Shown piece after piece: positions 1-7,442 of a stretch of 12,627 nt of DNA; position 1 is the stretch's first letter; every line of letters begins with the position of its first letter. Below the pieces are notes generated by a model that worked only from the letters and a program-made list of their open reading frames with translations, did no database searches and was not told the DNA's origin. A program made the translations under genes and the position numbers. This DNA is from Limiplasma sp031549415 (lineage in GTDB: Bacteria; Bacillota; Clostridia; Christensenellales; Aristaeellaceae), in the NCBI GenBank assembly GCA_031549415.1, contig JAVBPU010000021.1, positions 1-12,627 on the forward strand, in the 5' to 3' direction.

Positions 1-80
1 CGAAGCCCAAAGCGAACGAGAGGTGGGGCGAAGCCCCGCATAAAAAAGGAAATGCGGCAGCCCTGTCGCGCCCCGTTTTG
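1..80. other. Unresolved left edge with short GC-rich hairpin
   Basis: No gene can be assigned here. A short open stretch in frame 2 (EAQSEREVGRSPA, stop TAA at 41-43) could be the C-terminal tail of a gene lying upstream of the window, but 13 codons are too few to judge. Positions 23-39 form a hairpin with a 7-bp stem including one G-T pair, a GAA loop and a GGGGC/GCCCC core. It is followed by A residues rather than T residues, so it does not look like an intrinsic terminator on either strand. Confidence 0.3.
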
Positions 81-109
81 TTGACAGTCCCAGGGGCATT
101 TGCTATACT
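81..109 (+). promoter_or_regulatory. Sigma-A-type promoter of the membrane glycosyltransferase-like gene
   Basis: A perfect -35 box TTGACA lies at 81-86. It is separated by 17 bp from the -10 box TATACT at 104-109, which is preceded by the extended -10 dinucleotide TG at 101-102. Transcription would start near 116, giving a leader of about 26 nt before the ATG at 142. This is the best match to the housekeeping consensus -35 in the window. Confidence 0.85.
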
Positions 110-127
110 CAGGAAAGTTTTTCAAGC

Positions 128-135
128 AGGAGAGG
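128..135 (+). promoter_or_regulatory. Ribosome binding site fixing the start at 142
   Basis: AGGAGAGG lies 6 nt before the ATG at 142. An in-frame ATG at 100 sits inside the promoter -10 region (TATACT at 104-109) and could not be on the transcript, so 142 is the start. Confidence 0.8.
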
Positions 136-141
136 ATACCA

Positions 142-1359
142 ATGAAAAGTCTCTCTTCCAGGCGGCGGGTGTGGGTGTTCTATGCCATGTGCCTGGGCAG
201 CCTTCTGTTTTCTGTGGCGTATCTGGCCTTCCGGCGGGGGGCCGGGTTTGTGGAATTCTTCTACCAAGGCGGGACCAACTTCCTGGGGGATTTCAGCAAC
301 AACCTCCATTATCCCACCCATGCCCAGGGCCCGTATTTCAACGGCATTTGGGCCAGCTTTCCGCCCCTGGCCTACACGATCTATTATCTGGTGAACGTGG
401 GGCTGACCCGGGCGGTGCCGCTGCTGGAAACGGTGGTGTACATGGTGATCACGGCGGGCACGTTTATGATCATCCTCTATGGGGTGCTGCGGGTTTTTGA
501 GACCTATGCGGGGGGCAGCTCCAAGGAGGCATTTGTTTTTACCCTGTGCGTGCTGGTGTCCAGCCTTTGCGTATACACCATTGAGAGGGGCAATAGCGCC
601 CTGAATGTGATGGCGCTGATGCTCTTCCCACTGTATCTGCGCCAATCCAAGCAAGCTTGGAAGCGGGAGGCGGCGCTGATTCTCATTGCCCTGGCTGCGG
701 GCATGAAAATCTACCCCAGTTTGCTGGGGATCGTGTATCTGCTGGAAAAGCGCTACCGGGAGGCCCTTCGGCTGCTGGTCTATGGGCTGGTGCTGTTTTT
801 TGTGCCCTTCTTATGGTTTGGGGGCATGGAAGGGCTGGCAAAATTCTTGGAGAACCAGCAGGGCATCCATCAGCTAAACCGGAACGATTTTTTGACCAGC
901 ATTCCCAGCGTGGCTCGGTTTTTGGCCATGGAGTGGGGTTGGGACATGCAAACCGCCGCCGCCGTGAGCCAGTGGGTGGCCGTGGGCTTTGGGGCGCTGC
1001 TGCTGCTGGGAACCGCGCTGACGGAGGCGCTGTGGCTGCGCCTGCTGCTCCTGATGAGCCTGGCCGTGCTGGTGCCGGGCTGGAGCGCGGAATATATGGG
1101 GCTGTACATGGCGTTGCCCTGCGTGCTGTTTCTGTGCCGGCCCAAAGAAACCCTGGGGTGGAAGGATGGGGTCTACGGAGTCCTCTTTGGCGGGATTTTT
1201 ACCGCATTGCCTTTTGCCACAGGCTTTGCCCTGCATGCTCCGGTGTCCTGGGGGATGCTGGTGAGCTTTGCCAGCATTTATCTGATTACCTTCTGGGCCC
1301 TGTGGGACGTGCTGGGTTCCTACCGAAAGCGCAGGCGGGAAGCCCTGGCAGCCCAATGA
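142..1359 (+). CDS. Polytopic membrane protein, DUF2029/GT87-like glycosyltransferase
   Basis: This 405-residue protein consists mostly of hydrophobic helices (about ten by eye), beginning with a positive N-terminus (MKSLSSRRR) and a first membrane segment at about residues 11-29. A loop follows with FLGDFSNN (Asp50) and, after it, an aromatic/Pro-rich segment. A KIYP motif at residues 189-192 is followed by a basic segment (LLEKRYREAL). This arrangement resembles DUF2029/GT87 family GT-C enzymes, which use polyprenyl-phosphate sugars to modify cell-envelope glycans. Asp50 is the likely catalytic acidic residue by analogy. The C-terminus is basic and probably cytoplasmic. The gene is monocistronic, with its own promoter and a terminator 37 nt after the stop. 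The family call rests on motif resemblance and topology; donor, acceptor and product are unknown, and another integral membrane family is possible. Confidence 0.7.
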   Translation: MKSLSSRRRVWVFYAMCLGSLLFSVAYLAFRRGAGFVEFFYQGGTNFLGDFSNNLHYPTHAQGPYFNGIWASFPPLAYTIYYLVNVGLTRAVPLLETVVYMVITAGTFMIILYGVLRVFETYAGGSSKEAFVFTLCVLVSSLCVYTIERGNSALNVMALMLFPLYLRQSKQAWKREAALILIALAAGMKIYPSLLGIVYLLEKRYREALRLLVYGLVLFFVPFLWFGGMEGLAKFLENQQGIHQLNRNDFLTSIPSVARFLAMEWGWDMQTAAAVSQWVAVGFGALLLLGTALTEALWLRLLLLMSLAVLVPGWSAEYMGLYMALPCVLFLCRPKETLGWKDGVYGVLFGGIFTALPFATGFALHAPVSWGMLVSFASIYLITFWALWDVLGSYRKRRREALAAQ

Positions 1360-1396
1360 GAAAACGATCACGAGCGCATGGGGAGCATATGAAAAG

Positions 1397-1433
1397 AAGG
1401 CCAGGGTTTCGATTTGAAACCCTGGCCTTTTTT
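1397..1433. terminator. Bidirectional intrinsic terminator between convergent genes
   Basis: A perfect 14-bp inverted repeat (AAGGCCAGGGTTTC at 1397-1410 and its complement at 1416-1429) has a 5-nt loop. On the plus strand it runs into TTTTTT at 1428-1433. On the minus strand the hairpin is followed by CTTTTC (1396-1391). It can therefore end the glycosyltransferase-like gene from the left and the fibronectin-III-like gene (stop at 1463) from the right. Confidence 0.92.
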
Positions 1434-1462
1434 GGGCCATACGGGTATCACGGCACGTCGCG

Positions 1463-2179
1463 TCAGGTGGCCGTGGTGGTAAAGCTGCTGATATTTCCCA
1501 ACGTACGCATGCCATTGGCCATCACATAGGCGCGGTAATAATACGTGGTACCGGGGGTCAGGCCGGTCAGCGGCACGCTAAAATTTGGGGAAATAGTTCC
1601 GGTAGCGGTTTGAGAGGGCATAAAGGCAGGGTTTAGGGAATATTCCACGCCCACCTCGGTAACGGTACCGGGAATGTTAGCATAGGTGTTGCCCGCAATG
1701 GTGGCGGTGGTGGAGCTGATGGGGCCGGCCGTACCGGTGACCACCATGGACGCGGAAAGCGTGGTAAAGGTCAGAATCTGACCATAGATGCGCCCGCAGG
1801 CCGTGTCCGCAAAAGCACGGTAATAGTAAGTGGTGGCGGGGGCCAGACCGATGAGCTGCACGGTGAAGGGGTTCGTCAAAGGGCTCATCACCGACTGCTG
1901 GCAGGTGAAATTGGGGTTGGTGCAGTATTCCACCCCCACCTGGAGGGCGCCGGGGCAGCCGGGAGAGAACTGGTTGCCCGCAATGGTGGCCGAGGTACTG
2001 GTGATGTTGGTGGCCATGCCGGTGGTCACGGTGAGAGGCATCGGGGGAACAGGGGGCCAGGGCGTGGGCCAGCACGGGCTGGGCCAGGTAGGCCGCTGAC
2101 ATCCCCAGTTGTTGTTGATATTCACAGCGGGGCGGCAGGCGCACCCACGGGAACCTTGGGGCCAAAATCCGCAAGACAT
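1463..2179 (-). CDS. Hypothetical protein with Cys/Trp/Pro-rich head and two fibronectin-III-like repeats
   Basis: This 238-residue protein has no recognisable enzyme motif. Residues 1-47 are rich in Cys, Trp, Pro and Asn (Cys at 3, 13, 15, 27 and 36) and contain no hydrophobic signal peptide or lipobox. Two tandem repeats follow at about 48-140 and 143-235. Each has the pattern ATIAGN, GVEY..NP.F, a GL.P.TTYYYRA strand and a closing FTT, which resembles the end of a fibronectin type III beta-sandwich. All four repeat Cys (75, 86, 93, 128) are in repeat 1; repeat 2 has none. The start is fixed by AAAGGAGG 7 nt upstream. The gene stands alone, divergent from recJ and convergent with its left neighbour. 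A structural, surface or spore-associated role is a guess based on the repeats, the Cys content and the absence of an export signal; no function is claimed. Confidence 0.75.
   Translation of the reverse strand: MSCGFWPQGSRGCACRPAVNINNNWGCQRPTWPSPCWPTPWPPVPPMPLTVTTGMATNITSTSATIAGNQFSPGCPGALQVGVEYCTNPNFTCQQSVMSPLTNPFTVQLIGLAPATTYYYRAFADTACGRIYGQILTFTTLSASMVVTGTAGPISSTTATIAGNTYANIPGTVTEVGVEYSLNPAFMPSQTATGTISPNFSVPLTGLTPGTTYYYRAYVMANGMRTLGNISSFTTTAT
1475..2038 (-). repeat. Two tandem fibronectin-III-like coding repeats
   Basis: Two units of about 93 codons occupy 1760-2038 (repeat 1) and 1475-1753 (repeat 2). Both encode the blocks ATIAGN, GVEY, NP.F, a GL.P.TTYYYRA strand, and FTT at equivalent positions. 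They have diverged clearly between these blocks, so the duplication is old or selection holds only the strand-forming positions. Confidence 0.75.
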
Positions 2180-2186
2180 GGGAAAA

Positions 2187-2194
2187 CCTCCTTT
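2187..2194 (-). promoter_or_regulatory. Ribosome binding site of the fibronectin-III-like gene
   Basis: On the minus strand AAAGGAGG is followed by 7 nt and then the ATG at 2179. This near-perfect site is the main support that this minus-strand reading frame is real and that it starts at 2179. Confidence 0.85.
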
Positions 2195-2255
2195 GGGCAG
2201 TGTCCATAGGATTCTATGCGTGGCTTTTCAAAGGGTGCGAAGGCGCGAGGCGTAC

Positions 2256-2284
2256 TCCACAAAGGGGCCGTTTTATGGTATAGT
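2256..2284 (+). promoter_or_regulatory. Promoter of the recJ operon
   Basis: The -35-like TCCACA (2256-2261, 4/6 to consensus) is separated by 17 bp from the -10 TATAGT (2279-2284), which has the extended element TG at 2276-2277. Transcription would start near 2291, giving a leader of about 49 nt. It is the only plus-strand promoter I find before the five-gene operon. Confidence 0.7.
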
Positions 2285-2323
2285 AAGCAGTGCCTACAGG
2301 ATTCGACAAGGCTCATTTTACAA

Positions 2324-2329
2324 AAGGAG
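2324..2329 (+). promoter_or_regulatory. Ribosome binding site fixing the recJ start
   Basis: AAGGAG lies 10 nt before the ATG at 2340, a slightly long spacing. The reading frame is open much further upstream (to 2109), but that part precedes the promoter and overlaps the divergent gene, and its translation does not resemble RecJ. The start is therefore at 2340. Confidence 0.75.
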
Positions 2330-2339
2330 CTTTTGGCTG

Positions 2340-4736
2340 ATGCTTCGCTTTCTTCCCCGTGACGGCTCTGAACCCACCCCGGCGGCCCTGATGGCGCTAA
2401 AGCCTTACGGGGGCGTGATGGCGCGCCTGCTGGTGGCCCGGGGCCTGAGCAGCGCCCAGGAAGCGGAGCGCTTTTTATGCCCATCCCCGGCACAGTTCCA
2501 TGATCCCTTTGCCATGGAGGGGATGGACCGCGCTGTGGAAATCTTGCAAAATGCGAAGCAGCAGCAGCTTCCCACGGTGGTCTACGGGGATTATGACGTG
2601 GACGGCATGTGCGCCAATGCGCTGCTTTGTGACGCGCTGGCGCGTTTTGGGCTGGAGGCCGCCCCCCATGTGCCCCTTCGGGAGGAAGGCTATGGCCTGA
2701 ACCAGGAAGCGGTGCGGAAGCTGGCGGAAAGCTATCGGCTGCTGATCACCGTGGATCTAGGCATCACAAACTGGGAGGAAGTGGCGCTGGCCCGGGAGCT
2801 GGGCATGACTGTGATCGTGACGGACCACCATCAGCTGGGGCTGGTGCCCTGCCTGGCGGACGTGGTCTTATCCCCCTTACTGGGGGAGTATCCCTGCCCC
2901 AAGCTGTGCGGCACAGGGGTGGCGCTGAAACTGGCCCAGGCGCTGCTGGGAATGGAGGACGCGGGGCAATATTTGGACCTGGCGGCCTTGGCCACCGTGG
3001 CGGACATCGTGCCCCTGGTGGAGGAAAACCGCGCCATCGTGGCGCTGGGGCTGCCCCTGATTGCCGCCCGGGAGCGGGAAGGCATCCGGGCCTTGCTGGA
3101 GGTCAGCGGAACGACCAAACCGGTGGACACCGACACCCTGGGCTTTCAGCTGGGCCCCAGGCTCAATGCCGCTGGAAGGCTGGGGAACGCGGCCCAGGGG
3201 GTGCGGCTGATGCTCACCCGGGACCCGGCGGAGGCGGACACCATCGCCGGAGAGCTGGACAGGCTGAACACCCAGCGCCGGAGCATGGAGAACGAGGTGG
3301 TGGAAGCGGCCCTGGCCCAGGCGGAGGCCCATGATTTTGTGGAGGAACGGGCCCTGCTGGTACAGGGGGAGAACTGGCATGTGGGCGTGATTGGCCTGGC
3401 AGCCGGGCGGCTGTGTACCCGCTATGCCTGCCCCACGGCGGTGTTCAGCTTGCAGGAGGGCATGCTCCACGGAAGCCTGCGCAGCATTCCCGGGGTCAAC
3501 ATCCACAAATGCCTGCAAACCTGTGACGACCTTTTGACCCGCTATGGGGGACATGAGCAGGCGGCGGGCTGCACCTTGCCCCTGGAACACTATGAGGAAT
3601 TTTGCAGCCGCATGCAGCGGGCGGTGCGGCTGGCAGCGCCGGAGACGGCCTTTATTCCCGCCCAGGAATATGACGCGGTTCTTCCATTGGCGGAGGCTGG
3701 CGATGCCCTGGCCTTGGAATTGGACCGGCTGGCCCCCTTTGGCCTGGGGAACCCTTCGCCGCTGTTTCTGGCGGAGGGGGTGCGGCTGGAACGCCGCCGG
3801 GCAGTGGGGGCAGGAGGTGCGCATTTGCAGGTGACCCTGCGGGACGGAAACCGGGTGATGGACGGCATTGCCTTTGGCAAGGGCAAGGAAGCCATGGAGC
3901 TGCCAGACAAGGTGGACATGGTGTACCGCTTCATCTGGAACAGCTTCCGGGGGGATACCACGCTGCAATGCGAGGGAAAGGCCTTTCGGCCTGCGGTGGG
4001 CGCGCAACGGGCCGCCCTGGAAGCCGCCGGGCCAGAGGCCGCCGCCATGGCGCTGGTGGATGCTCTGCTGGAAATGCAAGAGCAAAAAGCAGGAGAGAAC
4101 ACCACAAAAAGCGAAAATAATAGGGTTATGGAGGGGCGGACGGAGGATTTTTCCGGCTGGCCCCGTCCCCGGCGGGGCACGCTGTATGTAGCGCGTACCC
4201 TGGAAAGCGCCGTCAAGGCGCTGGAAGCCTTTGAACCAAGCGCTTTGCAGGATGCTTCCGAAATGCCGCCAGAGCTTGCCTGGCGGGTGGCCTCGGGCGC
4301 CCTGTGCTTCCCCACGGTGCTGGTGCTGCCGCTGCTGCAGGAAATGAAGGGCTGCTGGCGGCAGGTGTGCCTGCTGGATGGGGAACTGTTCCCCGGAGAA
4401 GCGGAGCTGCTGAAAAGCAAGCTGCCCCGCGCACAGGTATGGGCTGCCCCGCATACGGATGCATTGCGGCAGTTGCGCTCTTCCCTGGACGCGGGGGACG
4501 AGGGCTATCGCGGGCTTTACAAGCAGCTGCGCGGCCACGCCTTTGCCGCCCTGTCCCAGGCCGCTATCGCGGCGGGGCTGACCTTGCCCCAAACCCGGGT
4601 GGGACTGCTGGCCTTCCAGCAGGTGGGCCTTCTGCACTACACGGAAAGCCCGTTTTCTTATTCCCTGAGGCCCCCAACCCCCTGCACCCTGGGCGAAAGC
4701 CCGCTCCTGAAAGCCATCCGCCATTTCACCGCCTGA
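2340..4736 (+). CDS. recJ: Single-stranded-DNA-specific 5'-3' exonuclease RecJ
   Basis: RecJ degrades single-stranded DNA 5' to 3' in recombination (RecF pathway), mismatch and base-excision repair; it is a cytoplasmic metal-dependent DHH-family phosphoesterase. The 798 residues fit the long Firmicute form. Catalytic motifs are all present: GDYDVDG (Asp84, 86, 88), TVDLGI (Asp139), TDHHQ (Asp162, His163, His164) and ATVADIVPL (Asp222). GPRLNAAGRLG follows, then the DHHA1 domain with NWHVGVIGL and GGHEQAAG (residues 403-410), and an OB-like region at about 430-540. A polar AT-richer linker near 578-600 joins a C-terminal domain ending in the GLLAFQQVGLL region typical of Firmicute RecJ. It heads the operon, with relA starting 14 bp after its stop. 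In many Bacilli and Clostridia apt lies between these two genes; here it is absent. Confidence 0.96.
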   Translation: MLRFLPRDGSEPTPAALMALKPYGGVMARLLVARGLSSAQEAERFLCPSPAQFHDPFAMEGMDRAVEILQNAKQQQLPTVVYGDYDVDGMCANALLCDALARFGLEAAPHVPLREEGYGLNQEAVRKLAESYRLLITVDLGITNWEEVALARELGMTVIVTDHHQLGLVPCLADVVLSPLLGEYPCPKLCGTGVALKLAQALLGMEDAGQYLDLAALATVADIVPLVEENRAIVALGLPLIAAREREGIRALLEVSGTTKPVDTDTLGFQLGPRLNAAGRLGNAAQGVRLMLTRDPAEADTIAGELDRLNTQRRSMENEVVEAALAQAEAHDFVEERALLVQGENWHVGVIGLAAGRLCTRYACPTAVFSLQEGMLHGSLRSIPGVNIHKCLQTCDDLLTRYGGHEQAAGCTLPLEHYEEFCSRMQRAVRLAAPETAFIPAQEYDAVLPLAEAGDALALELDRLAPFGLGNPSPLFLAEGVRLERRRAVGAGGAHLQVTLRDGNRVMDGIAFGKGKEAMELPDKVDMVYRFIWNSFRGDTTLQCEGKAFRPAVGAQRAALEAAGPEAAAMALVDALLEMQEQKAGENTTKSENNRVMEGRTEDFSGWPRPRRGTLYVARTLESAVKALEAFEPSALQDASEMPPELAWRVASGALCFPTVLVLPLLQEMKGCWRQVCLLDGELFPGEAELLKSKLPRAQVWAAPHTDALRQLRSSLDAGDEGYRGLYKQLRGHAFAALSQAAIAAGLTLPQTRVGLLAFQQVGLLHYTESPFSYSLRPPTPCTLGESPLLKAIRHFTA

Positions 4737-4750
4737 AAGGAGGCTCTTGC

Positions 4751-6949
4751 ATGCTCACCTACATCACCAATGAATGTATGCCCTTGGAAAAAATGCTGGC
4801 GCGCGTGCAAAAGCACCACCCCGGCGACAGCTACCTGCTGGTGAAGAAGGCCTATGAGTTTGCCGAAGCCGCCCACCATGAACAGGTGCGCAAAAGCGGC
4901 GAGCCCTATTTTACCCATCCGGTGTCCGTGGCCAGCATTTTAACGGAGCTGATGATCGACGCGCCCACCATTGCCGCCGGGTTTTTGCACGACACGGTGG
5001 AGGACTGCCCGGAGATTACCACGGAAACCATCCGCAAGGAATTTGGCGACGAGGTGGCCCAGCTGGTGGATGGGGTGACCAAGCTGGATAAGCTGGACTT
5101 CACCAACCGGGAGGATCAGAAGGCGGAATCCCTCCGCAAGATGATTTTGGCCATGTCCAAGGACATCCGCGTGGTGATCATCAAGCTGGCGGACCGGCTG
5201 CACAACATGCGTACCCTGCGCTTCCAGCCGGAAAACCGCCAGAAAGCCATTGCGGAGGAAACCCTGGACATCTTTGCGCCCCTGGCCCACCGCCTGGGCA
5301 TGAACTCCGTCAAGCAGGAGCTGGAAGATTTAAGCTTTAAGTATATCGATCCGGAAGCCTTCCACGACATCGCCCAAAAGGTGGGCCTGCGCCGCACCGA
5401 GCGGGAGGAAAACATCCGCATGGTCATCAGCGAGCTGGGGGAAAAGCTGGACGCCCAGCACATCCATTATGAGATGGATGGACGCCCCAAGCACCTGTAC
5501 TCCATCTACAAGAAAATGCAGGAGCAGGGCAAGACCTTTGACCAGATCTATGACCTCATCGCTGTGCGGGTGCTGGTGGATACCGTGCAGGACTGCTACA
5601 CCGTGCTGGGCATCGTCCACACGCTGTGGAACCAGATTCCGGGCCGGTTTAAGGACTATATTTCCGTGCCCAAGAGCAACATGTACCAAAGCCTGCACAC
5701 CACCCTCATCGGTGGGCGCAAGATGCCATTCCCCTTTGAAATCCAAATCCGGACCTGGGAAATGCACCGGGTGGCGGAGTTTGGCGTGGCCGCCCACTGG
5801 CGCTACAAGGAAGGCAACGAAAACGAGGGCGACCTGGACAACAAGCTCTATTGGCTGCGGCAGATTTTGGACTGGCAAAAGGAAACCCGGGACAGCCGGG
5901 AGTTTATCGACTCGCTGAAAACCGACCTTTTCAGCGAGGAAGTGCTGCTCTTCACCCCCAAGGGGGATATTGTGAGCATGCAGCGGGGGGCCACCCCCAT
6001 TGACTTTGCCTACCGCATCCATAGCGGCGTGGGCAACCATTGCATCGGCGCCAAGGTCAACGGCCGCATCGTGCAGTTGGACACCGTTTTGGAAACCGGC
6101 GACCGGGTGGACATATTGACCTCCTCCAGCTCCAAGGGCCCGAGCATGGACTGGCTGAAAATTGCCAAAACCCAGCAGGCCAAGGCCAAGATCCGCCAGT
6201 TCTTTAAGAAGGAGCTGCGGGGCGAAAACGTGGTCAAAGGCCGGGATATGCTGGAAAAGGAAGCCAAGCGCCGGGGGGCCACCTTGCCCGCGCTGGCCAA
6301 GCCGGAATTTTATGAGCCCATTTTGAAGCGCTATGCCTTCCAGGAGCTGGAGGACATCTACGGCGCGGTGGGCTACGGCGGCATTGCCGCGGCCTATGTG
6401 ATCAGCCGCTTTTTGGATGAGCAGCGGAAGCTGGAAGCCCCCGCCATCCCCAAGGTGCAGGAGGTGTCCCAGCAAGAGGTGCAAAAGCAGCTGGGCAAGC
6501 CCAGCCACGGCGTGTACGTGAAGGGCGAAAGCGGCATGCTGGTGCGGTTTGCCCGTTGCTGCAACCCGGTGCCGGGGGATGAGATCACCGGCTATATCAC
6601 CCGGGGCCGGGGGGTCACCGTGCACAAGGCGGATTGCCTCAACGCCACCAACTCCGAGCAGGAGCGCATGGTGGAGGTGAGCTGGGCGGACACCGATGTG
6701 GGCGCCGCCTTCAATGCCAGCATCAACATCATCGCCTACGACCATGTAAGCCTCCTGGGAGAGCTGGCCCTATGCATTGGCAATATGGACATTCCCATTA
6801 TGGCCGTCAGCGCCAAGCGGGACGACAAGCACAAAACCAGCGTCATCACCATGGTGATTCAGGTGAAGTCCAGGGAACAGCTGGATCGGGCCCTAAAACA
6901 GCTGCATAACCGCACCGATATCATTGAGGTGTACCGGGGAAGCACGTAA
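4751..6949 (+). CDS. relA: Bifunctional (p)ppGpp synthetase/hydrolase (RelA/SpoT homologue)
   Basis: This 732-residue long RSH enzyme makes (p)ppGpp from ATP and GDP/GTP on starved ribosomes and hydrolyses it otherwise, setting the stringent response. The N-terminal HD hydrolase domain has YFTHPVSVA, FLHDTVED (His80, Asp81, Glu84, Asp85) and ADRLHNMRTL. The synthetase domain has GRPKHLYSIYKKM, IYDLIAVRVLV, PGRFKDYI (RFKD, residues 299-302), YQSLHTT and EIQIRT. The RxKD charge pattern, rather than the ExDD of Gram-negative RelA, indicates a bifunctional enzyme. A TGS domain (about 397-460), a helical region, a zinc-finger-like segment with Cys603-Cys604 and a C-terminal ACT domain complete the ribosome-sensing half. 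The start follows AAGGAGG by 7 nt, and this Shine-Dalgarno abuts the recJ stop codon, which suggests translational coupling. Confidence 0.97.
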   Translation: MLTYITNECMPLEKMLARVQKHHPGDSYLLVKKAYEFAEAAHHEQVRKSGEPYFTHPVSVASILTELMIDAPTIAAGFLHDTVEDCPEITTETIRKEFGDEVAQLVDGVTKLDKLDFTNREDQKAESLRKMILAMSKDIRVVIIKLADRLHNMRTLRFQPENRQKAIAEETLDIFAPLAHRLGMNSVKQELEDLSFKYIDPEAFHDIAQKVGLRRTEREENIRMVISELGEKLDAQHIHYEMDGRPKHLYSIYKKMQEQGKTFDQIYDLIAVRVLVDTVQDCYTVLGIVHTLWNQIPGRFKDYISVPKSNMYQSLHTTLIGGRKMPFPFEIQIRTWEMHRVAEFGVAAHWRYKEGNENEGDLDNKLYWLRQILDWQKETRDSREFIDSLKTDLFSEEVLLFTPKGDIVSMQRGATPIDFAYRIHSGVGNHCIGAKVNGRIVQLDTVLETGDRVDILTSSSSKGPSMDWLKIAKTQQAKAKIRQFFKKELRGENVVKGRDMLEKEAKRRGATLPALAKPEFYEPILKRYAFQELEDIYGAVGYGGIAAAYVISRFLDEQRKLEAPAIPKVQEVSQQEVQKQLGKPSHGVYVKGESGMLVRFARCCNPVPGDEITGYITRGRGVTVHKADCLNATNSEQERMVEVSWADTDVGAAFNASINIIAYDHVSLLGELALCIGNMDIPIMAVSAKRDDKHKTSVITMVIQVKSREQLDRALKQLHNRTDIIEVYRGST

Positions 6950-6968
6950 GCAAAAGGGGGGAAATGCC

Positions 6969-7418
6969 ATGCGGGCCGTGGTGCAGCGGGTGACGGAGGC
7001 CTCCGTCACCGTTAGTGGCCAGGTGATTGGGCAGATCGGCCCGGGGCTTGCCGTGCTGCTGGGCGTGGAAGCCGGAGACACGGACAAGGACATGCAGTAT
7101 ATGGCGGAGAAGGTGCCAAACCTCCGCATTTTTGAGGACGACCAGGGGAAAATGAACCGCGCCTTGCAGGAGGTGGGGGGAAGTATTCTGGTGGTCAGCC
7201 AGTTTACGCTGCTGGGCGATGCCAGGGGTGGGCGCAGGCCCAGCTTTATCAGCGCCGCCAGGCCAGAAGTCGCCATCCCGCTCTATGAGGCATTGGTGGA
7301 ACAGTGGCGCAAACAGGGCCTTTTGGTGGCCACCGGGGCTTTTGGGGCGGACATGCAGGTGGCCCTGGTAAACGATGGCCCCGTGACTTTGCTGCTGGAC
7401 TCCAAAAAGCTGTTTTAA
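6969..7418 (+). CDS. dtd: D-aminoacyl-tRNA deacylase
   Basis: Dtd hydrolyses D-amino acids (and mischarged Gly on tRNA-Ala) from tRNA as a homodimer in the cytoplasm, protecting translation. The 149 residues match the family's usual length. SQFTL is at residues 77-81 and NDGPVT at 135-140, placing the cis-Gly-Pro at 137-138; both are at the canonical family positions. The start at 6969 begins MRAVVQRV, the typical N-terminus, preceded by a G-rich Shine-Dalgarno (AAAAGGGGGG at 6952-6961). An ATG at 6964 is out of frame. The gene is 19 bp after relA and 24 bp before the hydrolase gene. The relA–dtd neighbourhood is widespread in Firmicutes. Confidence 0.96.
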   Translation: MRAVVQRVTEASVTVSGQVIGQIGPGLAVLLGVEAGDTDKDMQYMAEKVPNLRIFEDDQGKMNRALQEVGGSILVVSQFTLLGDARGGRRPSFISAARPEVAIPLYEALVEQWRKQGLLVATGAFGADMQVALVNDGPVTLLLDSKKLF

Positions 7419-7442
7419 CAAGAAACCAAAGGAGCAACCCGC

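Noticed and set aside
23..39. Terminator of an upstream gene at the left edge
   Set aside because: The hairpin is followed by A residues on the plus strand and by no T-run on the minus strand.
657..1529. A 290-codon plus-strand frame overlapping the membrane protein gene and running through the terminator
   Set aside because: It lies in another frame of a well-supported gene, has Gly/Ala/Arg-rich shadow composition, and crosses a strong terminator hairpin.
2211..2241. Minus-strand promoter TAGAAT (2216-2211) for the fibronectin-III-like gene
   Set aside because: The only -35-like box (TTCGCA, 4/6, at 2241-2236) is 19 bp away. The match is too weak to list as a feature, although a -10 alone could suffice with an activator or alternative sigma factor.
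2109..2339. Upstream in-frame extension of recJ
   Set aside because: It overlaps the divergent gene and the recJ promoter, and its translation is unlike RecJ. AAGGAG before the ATG at 2340 supports the shorter form.
2877..4724. A 615-codon open frame on the minus strand opposite recJ, and a 471-codon one opposite relA (5330-6745)
   Set aside because: They are antisense to confidently identified genes, have His/Gln/Pro/Gly-heavy composition without recognisable domains and lack good ribosome binding sites. Long antisense frames are expected from GC-biased codon use.
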